From assembly GCF_006715025.1 (NCBI RefSeq), contig NZ_VFMK01000001.1, forward strand, positions 4,526,001-4,590,000: a stretch of 64,000 nt of DNA, given 5' to 3'. The translations under genes and the position numbers were made by a program. Below are positions 8,605-17,349 of the stretch, one piece after another. The notes below the pieces were generated by a model. The model did not search any database and had not been told where the DNA came from. It worked only from the letters and a program-made list of their open reading frames with translations. The stretch's first letter is position 1. Every line of letters starts with the position of its first letter. Source of the stretch: Serratia fonticola. Its GTDB lineage: Bacteria; Pseudomonadota; Gammaproteobacteria; Enterobacterales; Enterobacteriaceae.

Positions 8605-10059
8605 TCAGGTATATTCTTGCCGATTAACCACTGTTCTACTTTTGAGTAGCGCATATAAACAGAATGCGCTGATAACGCCAACAAACCAGGAAACCCGTGA
8701 TAAAGGTTCGAGTATTTCAATGAGCTTACCGCCCAATGACAGCAATACGGCAAATAGCGTTACAATAAACGCTACGCTATTAAAACCGTTATCGTAGTAT
8801 TTATAATTACCGGGTTCGATATATAAGGTATCGAGGTCGATCTCACTGCGCATCACGATGAAATAATGCGCCATCATCACGCCGATCACCGGCCCTAAAA
8901 TTCCGCCGATCACATCAAGGAACAGGTAGATGCTTTCCTGATTCTCCATCAGTTTCCACGGGCAGATAATCAGGCTGATGATGCTGGCAATCACTACGCC
9001 ATTTTTATAGGTGAGTTTTTTCGGTGCGATAGCAGCAATCTGGTAGCCAGCAGGTATGATGTTACCGGTCGCATTGGTTGAGATAGTCGTCATCAGGATC
9101 ACCAGCACCGCAAACACCGAGGCGAAAATACTGTCCCATTTTTGTACGATATCCAGCACGTTCCAGGTATCAACACCGTAATGAATGCTGGCCCCGGCCA
9201 GGATACAGACGCTGGCGACGGCAAACAGCAGATAGCCAACCACCAATCCCAGCGTTTGCCCCCAGGCCTGCTGGCGGAAACTGCTGGCGTTCTGGGTAAA
9301 GTCCGAGGCGCTGACCGCCGGAGCGGCCCATACCGCCACCACCGCATTGATCACCACCAGAAACATGAAGCCGCCATTGTTAGTCGTTATAGCATTGGCC
9401 GGAACATAAGCGATGATGTTGTCCAGGCCAGCGATGGAAATAGCCCAAATGGCCATGCCGCCAAACACCACGTAGATGCAGGGGTTGAGGATCGCAGTAA
9501 ACTTGTTGAGAATGCTGCCGCCTCCCAGACCGATGGCCACGTTAACCGCCCAGAAAATCAGGAAGGCAATCAGCCCAGGCAGGCCGATCCCCAACAGGTT
9601 GAAATCCCCGCCCAAAGTCAAAAACTGTGGCCACAGTTTGCCAATCAGGATCAGGAAGGCCAGCGAACCTGCGTAACACTGCAAGCCAAACCACATGATA
9701 GCGGCCACGCAGCCTCTGAGGATCCCTGGAAACAACGCGCCACGCACGCCATAAGAAGCACGTAGGATCATGGCAAAAGGAATACCGTATTTCGAACCGG
9801 CAGCGCCGTTCATCACCATCACAAAGGCAATAATAAAGGCGCTGAGAATAATGGCGGCCATGATGCTTAAGGTGGAAAGCCCCAGAATAAAGAAGCCCCC
9901 GACGGCTACATAGTTGGGTACGTTATGTACCGAACCCATCCACAAGGTAAAATAGTTAATTCCCTTCCAGGTTTTCTTATCCGCTTCTTTGGGTAATAGG
10001 TCCTCATGATAGCCGCGCCGTTGGTAAATCTCTCTCTGCTTATTGTTAATAGATTCCAT
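8605..10059 (-). CDS. allP: Allantoin permease YbbW/AllP (NCS1 family)
   Basis: A 484-residue NCS1 (nucleobase:cation symporter-1) permease of exactly the E. coli YbbW length. It is nearly collinear with YbbW: FTLWMGSVHNVPNYVAVGGF, ASYGVRGALFPG, MWFGLQCYAGSLAF, SASDFTQNASSFR and TTISTNATGNIIPAGYQ. It imports allantoin across the inner membrane and feeds AllB, encoded 74 bases downstream. About 12 hydrophobic helices are evident. AGGACC-like bases precede the ATG at a normal distance. Confidence 0.95.
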   Translation of the reverse strand: MESINNKQREIYQRRGYHEDLLPKEADKKTWKGINYFTLWMGSVHNVPNYVAVGGFFILGLSTLSIMAAIILSAFIIAFVMVMNGAAGSKYGIPFAMILRASYGVRGALFPGILRGCVAAIMWFGLQCYAGSLAFLILIGKLWPQFLTLGGDFNLLGIGLPGLIAFLIFWAVNVAIGLGGGSILNKFTAILNPCIYVVFGGMAIWAISIAGLDNIIAYVPANAITTNNGGFMFLVVINAVVAVWAAPAVSASDFTQNASSFRQQAWGQTLGLVVGYLLFAVASVCILAGASIHYGVDTWNVLDIVQKWDSIFASVFAVLVILMTTISTNATGNIIPAGYQIAAIAPKKLTYKNGVVIASIISLIICPWKLMENQESIYLFLDVIGGILGPVIGVMMAHYFIVMRSEIDLDTLYIEPGNYKYYDNGFNSVAFIVTLFAVLLSLGGKLIEILEPLSRVSWFVGVISAFCLYALLKSRTVVNRQEYT

Positions 10060-10218
10060 GACAGGTCCTTCTTATATTAAATAAGAAAATAGCGTAGGGT
10101 GTTTTTGTTTATTATCATTACAACAAACTGATGTTCTAATCTTTATATTAGTCAAATACCAATACGGCCAAGACAGACAGGAATATAACCATTAAACAAC
10201 GATACGATAACCAGAATT

Positions 10219-10249
10219 CAAGTTGCAGGCGAAAGGCACCTGCAACTTG
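10219..10249 (-). terminator. Long hairpin downstream of glxR
   Basis: CAAGTTGCAGG (10219-10229) pairs perfectly with CCTGCAACTTG (10239-10249) around a 9-base loop, just after the glxR stop and before the ybbW promoter region. No T-tract follows, so termination is uncertain. The arms resemble the outer arms (TTCAAGTTG) of the ERIC-like palindromes elsewhere in the window, so this may be a short member of that family. Confidence 0.45.
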
Positions 10250-10263
10250 TTAAGTCTTACTCT

Positions 10264-11145
10264 TTAGCCAGACACTTTATGGTTAGCCATAATTTCCAGC
10301 GCCTGTACCAACGCGGAATGGTCGAGATCTTTGGCACCATTGGCCGCACAGAGGTTGAACAGCTCTTGGCAAGTGGCTGTATTAGGCAAACTGAGCGCCA
10401 ACGACTTCGCCCCCTGTAACGCCAGATTGAGATCCTTTTGATGCAGGGAGATACGGAAGCCCGGCTCAAATGTCCGTTTGATCATCCGCTCACCGTGCAC
10501 TTCCAGAATGCGCGATGAGGCAAAACCGCCCATCAGCGCTTCACGGACCCGAGCCGGATCGGCACCCGCTTTGGAAGCAAATATCAGCGCTTCGGAAACC
10601 GCTTCAATCGTCAGAGCCACAATAATCTGGTTGGCAACCTTGCAGGTCTGGCCGTCACCATTGCCACCGACCAGCGTAATGTTTTTCCCCATCAGGGCCA
10701 GCAACGGTTTTACCCGCCCAAATACGCCTTCGTCACCGCCGACCATAATGGTCAGGCTGCCCTGCTTGGCCCCCACTTCACCACCAGATACCGGCGCGTC
10801 CAGATAATCGGCGCCCAGTTGGTTAATGCGTTTGGCAAACTCCTTCGTCTCCAGCGGCGAGATAGAACTCATATCTACCAGGATCTTGTTTTTGAGCGGT
10901 GCTTCGGCACAGCCATTGGCCGCAAATAACACCTCTTCCACCTGCGGCGTATCGGGCACCATAATAAAAATAACGTCAGCCTGCTCGGCCACCTGCTTGG
11001 GAGTAGCACAGGCGATGGCCCCTTTTTCCACCAGCTCCGGCGGAACCTGATGCAAGGTGTTGGCATACAGCTGATGGCCGCCTGCGATCAGCTTTTCAGC
11101 CATTGGCGTGCCCATGATCCCTAAACCAATAAAGCCTACTTTCAT
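10264..11145 (-). CDS. glxR: Tartronate semialdehyde reductase GlxR (2-hydroxy-3-oxopropionate reductase)
   Basis: A 293-residue member of the 3-hydroxyisobutyrate dehydrogenase family. It reduces tartronate semialdehyde to D-glycerate with NAD(P)H. The N-terminal Rossmann motif GFIGLGIMGTPMA, the substrate-binding DAPVSGGEVGAKQG and the catalytic lysine context GQTCKVANQ are visible. The frame is open 59 codons further upstream into hyi, but GAGGGAC before the ATG at 11145 and the family length fix the start. It lies 10 bases after hyi in the gcl-hyi-glxR operon. Confidence 0.96.
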   Translation of the reverse strand: MKVGFIGLGIMGTPMAEKLIAGGHQLYANTLHQVPPELVEKGAIACATPKQVAEQADVIFIMVPDTPQVEEVLFAANGCAEAPLKNKILVDMSSISPLETKEFAKRINQLGADYLDAPVSGGEVGAKQGSLTIMVGGDEGVFGRVKPLLALMGKNITLVGGNGDGQTCKVANQIIVALTIEAVSEALIFASKAGADPARVREALMGGFASSRILEVHGERMIKRTFEPGFRISLHQKDLNLALQGAKSLALSLPNTATCQELFNLCAANGAKDLDHSALVQALEIMANHKVSG

Positions 11146-11155
11146 GATATGTCCC

Positions 11156-11935
11156 TCAATGTTGATATTGCTTAATCCATGACAGGCCGGCTGCCGTCGT
11201 GGTCGCTGGTTTGTATTCACAGCCGATCCAACCGCGATAGCCCATCTTGTCCAGCGCGCGGAACAGATAGTCGTAATTGATTTCCCCGGTTCCTGGCTCA
11301 TGGCGCCCCGGATTATCGGCAACCTGGATATGCGCGATTTTCTGCAACAGCGTTTCCATGGTGTGGGCCAGTTCGCCCTCCATGCGCTGCATGTGGTAGA
11401 TATCGTATTGAATAAACAGGTTAGGGCTCGCGACCCAATCCATCAGCTCCAACGCCTGACGAGTGGTTTGCAGATAGAAGGCGGGCATATCGTATTTATT
11501 GATCGGTTCAACCAACAGACGGATATTGGCCTTGGCCAACTCCCTTGCCGCATAGCTCAGGTTAGCGACCACAATCTCATCGGTCTTATGTTGAGCGACG
11601 GATTTATCCGGGTTACCGATCAGGCAGTTGATCTGCGCACAGCCCAGCGCACGGGCATATTCCACCGCCAGACCTACGCCATCACGAAACTCGGCCTCGC
11701 GCCCAGGCAGGCAAGCGATACCACGCTCACCCGCAGCCCAATCCCCGGCAGGCAGGTTTTGTAATACCTGCGTGAGTTGGTTCTCTTCCAGTGCGCCCCT
11801 CAACGCCTGCACGGAATAATCGTAGGGAAACATATATTCAATCGCCGTGAACCCCTGCTCTTTGGCGCAGCGAAAACGCTGCATAAAATCGACTTCATTA
11901 AACAACATCGATAAGTTGGCTGAAAACTTCGGCAT
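11156..11935 (-). CDS. hyi: Hydroxypyruvate isomerase Hyi
   Basis: A 259-residue TIM-barrel protein of the xylose isomerase-like superfamily, matching E. coli Hyi (258 residues). It interconverts hydroxypyruvate and tartronate semialdehyde. Characteristic stretches are PKFSANLSMLFNEVDF, FTAIEYMFPYDY, LLVEPINKYDMPAFYL (catalytic Glu), IQYDIYHMQRMEG, HIQVADNPGRHEPGTGEINY and GCEYKP, which holds the second acidic ligand. It is placed between gcl (11 bases upstream) and glxR (10 bases downstream), so all three are co-transcribed. Confidence 0.95.
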   Translation of the reverse strand: MPKFSANLSMLFNEVDFMQRFRCAKEQGFTAIEYMFPYDYSVQALRGALEENQLTQVLQNLPAGDWAAGERGIACLPGREAEFRDGVGLAVEYARALGCAQINCLIGNPDKSVAQHKTDEIVVANLSYAARELAKANIRLLVEPINKYDMPAFYLQTTRQALELMDWVASPNLFIQYDIYHMQRMEGELAHTMETLLQKIAHIQVADNPGRHEPGTGEINYDYLFRALDKMGYRGWIGCEYKPATTTAAGLSWIKQYQH

Positions 11936-11946
11936 GAGCCTGCTCC

Positions 11947-13728
11947 TTACTGATAGTTGAAGTAGCTGACCGAGGTCGGCGCATCTTCTGGCGACTCGGC
12001 AACGGGTTCGAATTCATTGACGTTATCCAGCTCTGTCCCCATCGAGATATTGGTGACCCGCTCGAGGATGATCTCCACCACCACCGGAACCTGATGCAGA
12101 CGCATCAACCCTTGCGCCTGCTGGAAGGCCGGAGCGATATCCTCAGGCTTAACGACGCGGATCGCTTTACATCCCAGCCCTTCGACCACCTTGACGTGAT
12201 CGACACCGTATTCGCCCCCTTCCGGATTGTTGATGTTTTCATAGGACAGTTGGACGCAGTAATCCATATCGAAACCGCGCTGAGACTGGCGGATCAGCCC
12301 CAGATAGGCGTTGTTGACCACCACGTGGATGTACGGCAGTTTGAACTGCGCGCCAACGGCCAACTCCTCGATCATGAACTGGAAGTCGTAGTCACCAGAC
12401 AGCGCAATCACTTTGCGCTGCGGATCGGCAGCACAGACGCCCAAAGCAGAAGGAAGAGTCCAACCTAATGGGCCCGCCTGCCCGGCATTAATCCAATGGC
12501 GCGGTTTGAACACGTGCAGCATCTGCGCCGCCGCGATCTGCGAAAGCCCGATGGTGGTGACGTAGCAGGCATCACGCCCGAACGCCCGGTTCATCTCTTC
12601 ATAAACGCGCTGAGGTTTGATGGGCACGTTGTCGAAATGGGTTTTACGCAGCAGAGTTTGTTTGCGCTGGCGGCAGGTTTCCGCCCACTGTGAACGATCC
12701 GGCAGCAGCCCTTGATCCGCACGTTCACGAGCTCTTGCCACTAACATTTGCAGGGCGATTTTGGCATCGGAAACAATGCCCAGATCCGGGCAGATCACGC
12801 GGCCAAGCTGGGTCGGTTCGATATCAATGTGGATCACCTTACGCCCGGCGGTGTATTTATCTACCGAACCGGTATGGCGGTTAGCCCAGCGGTTGCCGAT
12901 GCCAAACACCAGATCCGAATCCAGCAGGTTGGCGTTACCGTAACGGTGTGAGGTTTGTAATCCGGCCATCCCTGCCATCAACGGGTGATCGTCCGGGATA
13001 CAGCCCCAGCCCATCAGCGTTGGGATCACCGGTACGTTGCAGGTTTCCGCCAGCTCTTGCAACAGGTCGGCCGCATCCGCGTTGAAGATCCCGCCACCAG
13101 CGATGAACAACGGTTTGCTTGCGGCACACAGCATGTCCAGGGCTTTGTCGATCTGCGCCTCAGTGGCCGCCGGTTTGTAAGCCCCCAGCGAGGAGTAGGT
13201 GTCCGGATCAAACTCAATCTCGGCCATCTGCACGTCATAAGGCAAATCGATCAGCACCGGGCCAGGGCGGCCAGAGCGCATCAAGTGGAAAGCCTGCTGC
13301 AACACGCGGGGCACCAGCGCCGGTTCCATGACCGTCACCGCCATTTTGGTCACCGGCTTGGCGATCGATTCAATATCTACCGCCTGAAAATCTTCCTTAT
13401 GCAAACGCGCCCGGGGAGCCTGGCCGGTGATGCATAAAATGGGAATGGAATCGGCAGAGGCGGAGTAAAGTGCGGTGATCATGTCCGTTCCCGCTGGCCC
13501 CGAAGTCCCGAGACACACCCCGATATTGCCGGGTTTGGCCCTGGTGTAACCTTCCGCCATGTGGGAAGCGCCTTCAACATGACGCGCCAGATAGTGTTTG
13601 ATGCCGCCGTGTTGACGCATCGCGTTATAGAAAGGGTTGATCGCCGCGCCAGGCACGCCGAATGCGGTGTTCACGCCTTCCTTTGCCAACACGTACATTG
13701 CCGCATCTACTGCTCGCATAATTGCCAT
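11947..13728 (-). CDS. gcl: Glyoxylate carboligase Gcl
   Basis: A 593-residue thiamine-diphosphate enzyme that joins two glyoxylates into tartronate semialdehyde with loss of CO2. All three TPP-enzyme domains are present. The N-terminal domain has GVPGAAINPFYNAM, where Gcl uniquely carries a Val in place of the catalytic Glu, and HYLARHVEGASHMAEGYTRA. The central domain has IAGGGIFNADA. The C-terminal TPP-binding motif is GDYDFQFMIEEL followed by NNAYLGLIRQ. AGGAG is 9 bases before the ATG. The palindrome at 13748-13766 directly upstream is the probable AllR operator. It heads the operon gcl-hyi-glxR. Confidence 0.96.
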   Translation of the reverse strand: MAIMRAVDAAMYVLAKEGVNTAFGVPGAAINPFYNAMRQHGGIKHYLARHVEGASHMAEGYTRAKPGNIGVCLGTSGPAGTDMITALYSASADSIPILCITGQAPRARLHKEDFQAVDIESIAKPVTKMAVTVMEPALVPRVLQQAFHLMRSGRPGPVLIDLPYDVQMAEIEFDPDTYSSLGAYKPAATEAQIDKALDMLCAASKPLFIAGGGIFNADAADLLQELAETCNVPVIPTLMGWGCIPDDHPLMAGMAGLQTSHRYGNANLLDSDLVFGIGNRWANRHTGSVDKYTAGRKVIHIDIEPTQLGRVICPDLGIVSDAKIALQMLVARARERADQGLLPDRSQWAETCRQRKQTLLRKTHFDNVPIKPQRVYEEMNRAFGRDACYVTTIGLSQIAAAQMLHVFKPRHWINAGQAGPLGWTLPSALGVCAADPQRKVIALSGDYDFQFMIEELAVGAQFKLPYIHVVVNNAYLGLIRQSQRGFDMDYCVQLSYENINNPEGGEYGVDHVKVVEGLGCKAIRVVKPEDIAPAFQQAQGLMRLHQVPVVVEIILERVTNISMGTELDNVNEFEPVAESPEDAPTSVSYFNYQ

Positions 13729-13747
13729 CTAAACGTTCTCCTAAATA

Positions 13748-13766
13748 TTTGGAAAAATTTTCCAAA
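13748..13766. promoter_or_regulatory. Probable AllR operator before gcl
   Basis: A perfect 19-bp palindrome (TTTGGAAAA-A-TTTTCCAAA) ends 20 bases before the gcl start codon. The same core recurs in the allA-allS gap at 15323-15337. AllR in E. coli is known to repress gcl and the allA promoter region, with glyoxylate and allantoin as effectors. Assignment of this palindrome to AllR is inferred from its presence at exactly those two places. Confidence 0.75.
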
Positions 13767-13780
13767 ATCAAAGTGTGCTC

Positions 13781-13807
13781 AAAAAAACCCGTTTAGCAAT
13801 AAACGGG
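13781..13807 (-). terminator. Rho-independent terminator of allR
   Basis: Read on the minus strand, CCCGTTT, a 6-base loop and AAACGGG are followed by seven T (the A-tract at 13781-13787). It stops allR transcripts before the gcl promoter, so gcl has its own promoter. A second, 26-bp perfect palindrome (13821-13846, CCTGTAGCC arms) lies between this site and allR. Confidence 0.8.
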
Positions 13808-13862
13808 GAGGTCACCTCATCCTGTAGCCGCGATCGCGGCTACAGGTTTTGCTTTAAACGTG

Positions 13863-14678
13863 CTATTTCTTGCTGCGCGACTCACCTAGCGCGGTACTGA
13901 TGTCGTTGGCTACGTCGCGCACCAACTCCCCCAGCTCCTTGAAACGATCGCTGCTAACGCGCGAACTGGGTCCTGAAATGGAGATGGCCGCAATGACGTT
14001 GTTGTTACGGTCAAAAATCGCCGAAGCCAGGCAATTCAGGCCAAGGGCATGCTCTTCAGCATCAACGGTATAGCCCTGCGCCTGCGATTGCGCTAAATCC
14101 TTACGTAATAGATTTACGCTGGTCAGGGTCTTCGGGGTAAACGCGTGCAGCCCCGAACGTACGCACAAATCCAGCATCTCCTCTTCCGCCAGCGGATACA
14201 GCAGCGCTTTCCCTGCCCCGGATGCGTGCAGCGGTAAGCGGCTGCCAAGTGGCGCACACATGCGCACCATGGCCTGGCACTCACATTGACGGATCAGTAC
14301 GGCGTCAAAGTTATTCCTGATGGCCAGATTGGCAGTTTCGCCGGATAGCAACATCAGCCGCCGCATGTAAGGCCCCGCCACCGAAACCACGTCCCGGTCA
14401 TTCATATAGGCCGCACCGACGGTAAACGACTGGATGCCGATATGCCACCAGCCAAGCTGGGGATCCTGAAAAACGAATTCCGATTTCTCTAATACTTTCA
14501 ATAATCTGAAAGTCGTTGATAGCGGTAACTCCAACTTCTCGGATAGCACGGAAACGGACGAGCTTCCTCCGGCATTGGCCAGAAATTGCAGGATCTCCAA
14601 CCCACGATCCAACGCCTGCGCGCCTTTCGTCGCCCCTGCTTCTGTCGTTGGTCTTCCCTTTCTGCGTACTTCGTTCAT
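13863..14678 (-). CDS. allR: Allantoin regulon repressor AllR (IclR family)
   Basis: A 271-residue IclR-type regulator matching E. coli AllR. A winged helix-turn-helix occupies about residues 22-85 (GLEILQFLANAGGSSSVSVL, LPLSTTFRLLKVLEKS), and the effector-binding GAF-like domain follows (IRQCECQAMVRMCAPLGSRL, HASGAGKALLYPL, GLNCLASAIFDRNNNVIAAI). It represses gcl and the allA/allS region, and glyoxylate relieves repression. It lies between gcl and allA on the minus strand and has its own strong terminator. Confidence 0.94.
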   Translation of the reverse strand: MNEVRRKGRPTTEAGATKGAQALDRGLEILQFLANAGGSSSVSVLSEKLELPLSTTFRLLKVLEKSEFVFQDPQLGWWHIGIQSFTVGAAYMNDRDVVSVAGPYMRRLMLLSGETANLAIRNNFDAVLIRQCECQAMVRMCAPLGSRLPLHASGAGKALLYPLAEEEMLDLCVRSGLHAFTPKTLTSVNLLRKDLAQSQAQGYTVDAEEHALGLNCLASAIFDRNNNVIAAISISGPSSRVSSDRFKELGELVRDVANDISTALGESRSKK

Positions 14679-14746
14679 TCAGGCTTTCCTTATTTAGCTC
14701 AAGGTTTCTCCGCTATAATAAACAGCCTATGCGCTTGGGGACAGCG

Positions 14747-15238
14747 CTATCCAAGCACAACCCGGTAAGTCTCTGGCAATGTTTTGACAATACAGTTGTC
14801 GGCACCGCCACGATCGACCGTGAAAAAGTCGGTGATCGCACCGTAGGCAAACAGCGGGTGGTGCCAAACATTGCGGTGATAATTCACCCCTTGCTTACCG
14901 TTGGTGATAAAGGCGCGCAAAGTATGTAACGGAATTTCGTCCCCTTCCCCGGCTTCAGCAACAATCACCACGAAGCGTTCCCCCTTCATAGGCATAAAAG
15001 CCTGTGAAGACAAAGGATGTTTCTCCAACACTGAGAATTCCAACGGAAGATCGCAAGGCTCAGATCGGTTGATGCTGACCAGCACCCGATGATCGTCGGC
15101 CACTTCTACTTTGGCAAGATCGTGATATCGCTCTGTTTTTCCACCATTAATATGGAAAAAGGGTGCCCCCTCGATCTGCAATACATTCCCATAGGGTGCA
15201 AAGGCTTCAGGCGTTAACTCAACGGCAATCAGGTCCAT
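14747..15238 (-). CDS. allA: Ureidoglycolate lyase AllA
   Basis: A 163-residue cupin-fold enzyme that splits (S)-ureidoglycolate into glyoxylate and urea, supplying glyoxylate to Gcl. The family core is visible: PFFHINGGKTERYHDLAKVE, LEKHPLSSQAFMPMKG, TLRAFITNGKQGVNYH, then RNVWHHPLF and VDRGGADNCIV. The frame extends 11 codons upstream to 15271. The ATG at 15238 is preferred because GGAG lies 6 bases before it and the E. coli protein starts at the equivalent place. It is divergent from allS. Confidence 0.94.
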   Translation of the reverse strand: MDLIAVELTPEAFAPYGNVLQIEGAPFFHINGGKTERYHDLAKVEVADDHRVLVSINRSEPCDLPLEFSVLEKHPLSSQAFMPMKGERFVVIVAEAGEGDEIPLHTLRAFITNGKQGVNYHRNVWHHPLFAYGAITDFFTVDRGGADNCIVKTLPETYRVVLG

Positions 15239-15580
15239 CAGTTTCTCCAGGATCGTTTCAAAAAGGAACATTACTGAATGGGTTCACTCTAGACAGGTCG
15301 CCTGAAATTTAAAAGTTATTATTGGAAAAATTTTCCACAACAAGATCTGCTGCACATTTCCTGTGCCACACTAAAAATATTCCATTAAAAATCAGTACAT
15401 TAAAAAACACATCATAGCGATACAGTTCGTTAACAGAGTTGTTACTTTCAGCAGAGGAAGGGTAATAAAACGTGAGCGCGATCACGGGAAGCCGTTTTAT
15501 GACTAACCCCAGGCAACTAAGGCAAGTAAATTCTTTTGCAACACTAGGAGAACGGTGGCCGCACCGGTTAAGGAATCGAT
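15239..15580. promoter_or_regulatory. allA-allS divergent promoter region with second AllR-type palindrome
   Basis: A 342-base gene-free gap. TGGAAAA-A-TTTTCCA at 15323-15337 is a perfect 15-bp palindrome with the same core as the gcl operator. It lies about 85 bases upstream of the allA start. The allS start is preceded by AAGGA. No other recognisable element is seen; an AllS site is expected here from E. coli but was not identified. Confidence 0.7.
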
Positions 15581-16504
15581 ATGCTGGATCACGAAACAAT
15601 TCGATCGTTTATCAAAGTCGCGGAATGCCAGAGTTTTTCCCGCGCCGCCGAATTACTGCACAAAACCACTGCCACCATCAGTTACCGCATCAAAACGTTG
15701 GAAGAAAGCATCGGCACCCAGCTATTTATCCGCACCACCCGCAGCGTCAACCTGACACCCGCAGGTGAATACCTGCTGGAACGTTGCCGCCAATGGCACA
15801 ACTGGCTCGACTCCATGCCCGATGAGCTACGCCAGATCAACGACGGCGTGGAGCATCAGGTCAATATCGTGATCAACAACCTGTTGTACAACCCGCTGAG
15901 CGTCGCCCGGCTGTTGGCCTACCTGCAACAGCGTTATCCCTTCACGCAGTTTCATATCTCGCGTCAGGTGTATATGGGTGTATGGGATTCGTTGTTGCAC
16001 GGGGATTTTCAGCTGGCCATTGGCACCACCGGCTCTGAATCACTGGCTAATGACGTCAGCGTCTTGAAATTGGGGGGGATCAGTTGGGCTTTTGTGGTCA
16101 CGCCAGATCATCCGCTTGCAGACTGCCAGGACACGGCACTGCACGAAGATCGGCTGCGCAGCTACCCGGCGATCAACGTGGAAGATACTTCGCGCAACCT
16201 GACCAAACGCGTTGCCTGGCTGCTACCCGGCCAAAAAGAGATCAAGGTGCCAGACCTGCGCAGTAAACTCGAATGCCATCTGCAGGGGCTAGGCGTAGGC
16301 TTCTTGCCGAAAAATCTTTGCCAACCCTATCTGGATAGCGGCCAGTTGATCACCCGTGACGTCGTCAATCAGCGGCAACCGTCACCGCTCTCCCTAGCCT
16401 GGCGTAACGATTGTGGTAAAGCCGTGGAAGAAATTGTCACGCTGTTCCAACGGCGCGATGAACGCATCACCGGCTTTCTGCAAGGTATTGATTTACCAGC
16501 TTAA
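15581..16504 (+). CDS. allS: LysR-type activator AllS
   Basis: A 307-residue LysR-family regulator aligning closely with E. coli AllS. The winged HTH lies at about 2-60 (ETIRSFIKVAECQSFSRAAE, KTTATISYRIKTLEESIG). The effector domain has the diagnostic NDGVEHQVNIVINNLLYNPL and YPFTQFHISRQVYMGVWDSLL. In E. coli it activates the allDCE genes under anaerobic allantoin use. Here it is divergent from allA and 15 kb from the allDCE genes. AAGGA lies 6 bases before the ATG. Confidence 0.94.
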   Translation: MLDHETIRSFIKVAECQSFSRAAELLHKTTATISYRIKTLEESIGTQLFIRTTRSVNLTPAGEYLLERCRQWHNWLDSMPDELRQINDGVEHQVNIVINNLLYNPLSVARLLAYLQQRYPFTQFHISRQVYMGVWDSLLHGDFQLAIGTTGSESLANDVSVLKLGGISWAFVVTPDHPLADCQDTALHEDRLRSYPAINVEDTSRNLTKRVAWLLPGQKEIKVPDLRSKLECHLQGLGVGFLPKNLCQPYLDSGQLITRDVVNQRQPSPLSLAWRNDCGKAVEEIVTLFQRRDERITGFLQGIDLPA

Positions 16505-16513
16505 CACGCGATT

Positions 16514-16699
16514 TTATCGCTTCTTGGCCGCCACCAGGGCCCGGAGTTTCTTAATCGGCGGTGACGGCTCACGCTTCAGGACGTGCAGAAATTCATACGC
16601 CTTGTCATTGGTCGCGTACTCTGCTGGCACGCCAAAGTCCTGGATCATCATCCAGCGCTAGAACAACTCCGGAGCGGACTCTTTGATAAACCACAGCAT
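16514..16699 (-). pseudogene. Possible gene remnant with internal TAG
   Basis: On the minus strand a coherent reading frame runs ATG (16699)...FIKESAPELF, an in-frame TAG, then RWMMIQDFGVPAEYATNDKA and EFLHVLKREPSPPIKKLR to TAA at 16514. Charge and hydrophobic patterning look protein-like, but it is short and broken, and no family is recognised. It overlaps the start of the plus-strand lipoprotein gene. It may be a decayed gene or chance. Confidence 0.25.
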
Positions 16700-16982
16700 T
16701 TTGACCGCGGTTGTGGTGATGGCCATCTTGCTGGCTGGCTGCACTTCTACGGCGTCGCGCATGGCTGAATGTGAAGCACAGGGCGTTTCCAAGGATACCT
16801 GCTATCTGGCCGAACAAAACCGTCAGACCGCCATTTACGCTGCGGCAGAGAAGCAGGCGTTGGAAAATGTGGCAAAACAGTACGCGCAATCGGCGAAGGA
16901 GCAAGACACTGCAGGCACGCATTGCCGGGATGGACATCGTGATGGCCAAATCGTCGGCAGCACCAAAGGACAGCCCTCTTGA
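16683..16982 (+). CDS. Small predicted lipoprotein
   Basis: A 99-residue protein starting at TTG, with GGAG 8 bases upstream. The N-terminus MINHSILTAVVVMAILLAGC is a lipoprotein signal with lipobox LAGC, so the mature protein begins at Cys20 and should be attached to a membrane. The mature part contains two further cysteines (ECEAQG, KDTCYL) and an Ala/Gln/Lys-rich, probably helical stretch (about 50-80). The last 25 residues (from EQDTAG) are compositionally different, so a frameshift near the end cannot be excluded. No family recognised. Its stop overlaps the next small ORF. Confidence 0.55.
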   Translation: MINHSILTAVVVMAILLAGCTSTASRMAECEAQGVSKDTCYLAEQNRQTAIYAAAEKQALENVAKQYAQSAKEQDTAGTHCRDGHRDGQIVGSTKGQPS

Positions 16983-17194
16983 AAAAATCCCAAACCGACA
17001 GATTCAAACATTTGCCCAAGATGCAGCAATTCGTTTGTCTTAAAGCGCTTCAACATATCGAGCAGACCGATCTGCAGTCCGGCGTGATCGGCATGGCGGT
17101 CAGCGTGTTGCCGACCAACGGCCACACGGTGACGCTGAGCAAATTCGACGCGGATCCTGAAGAGGTCTCCATTATCACTTCATGGCAACGTTAA
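16979..17194 (+). CDS. Small hypothetical protein overlapping the lipoprotein gene
   Basis: A 71-residue frame beginning at TTG (16979-16981), whose last two bases are shared with the TGA of the preceding lipoprotein gene (TTGA), an arrangement seen in coupled genes. The protein (KKSQTDRFKHLPKMQQFVCL, SGVIGMAVSVLPTNGHTVTL, DADPEEVSIITSWQR) is basic at the N-terminus and acidic at the C-terminus. No family recognised. It could be the second gene of a two-gene unit or the continuation of the lipoprotein after a frameshift. Confidence 0.4.
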   Translation: MKKSQTDRFKHLPKMQQFVCLKALQHIEQTDLQSGVIGMAVSVLPTNGHTVTLSKFDADPEEVSIITSWQR

Positions 17195-17349
17195 GCCAGC
17201 TCTTGGCAAACCCGGTTAAAACTGCCCATTCGCGGTGACATGCTGGCGTTTTCTGCAAAAAATGGCTTTATACTGATGATACATTAGGCATTCCCCCTGT
17301 CGCTGGCGTAATATCTACTTACATATCAAATCTTACAGGAGGTTGTGCC

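Noticed and set aside
11146..11322. Upstream extension of glxR by 59 codons
   Set aside because: It overlaps the hyi 3' end and the Rossmann motif begins right after the ATG at 11145.
13821..13846. 26-bp perfect palindrome before the end of allR, considered as an operator
   Set aside because: It is downstream of allR and behind the allR terminator region relative to gcl, has no second copy found in the locus, and is better seen as an extra 3' hairpin.
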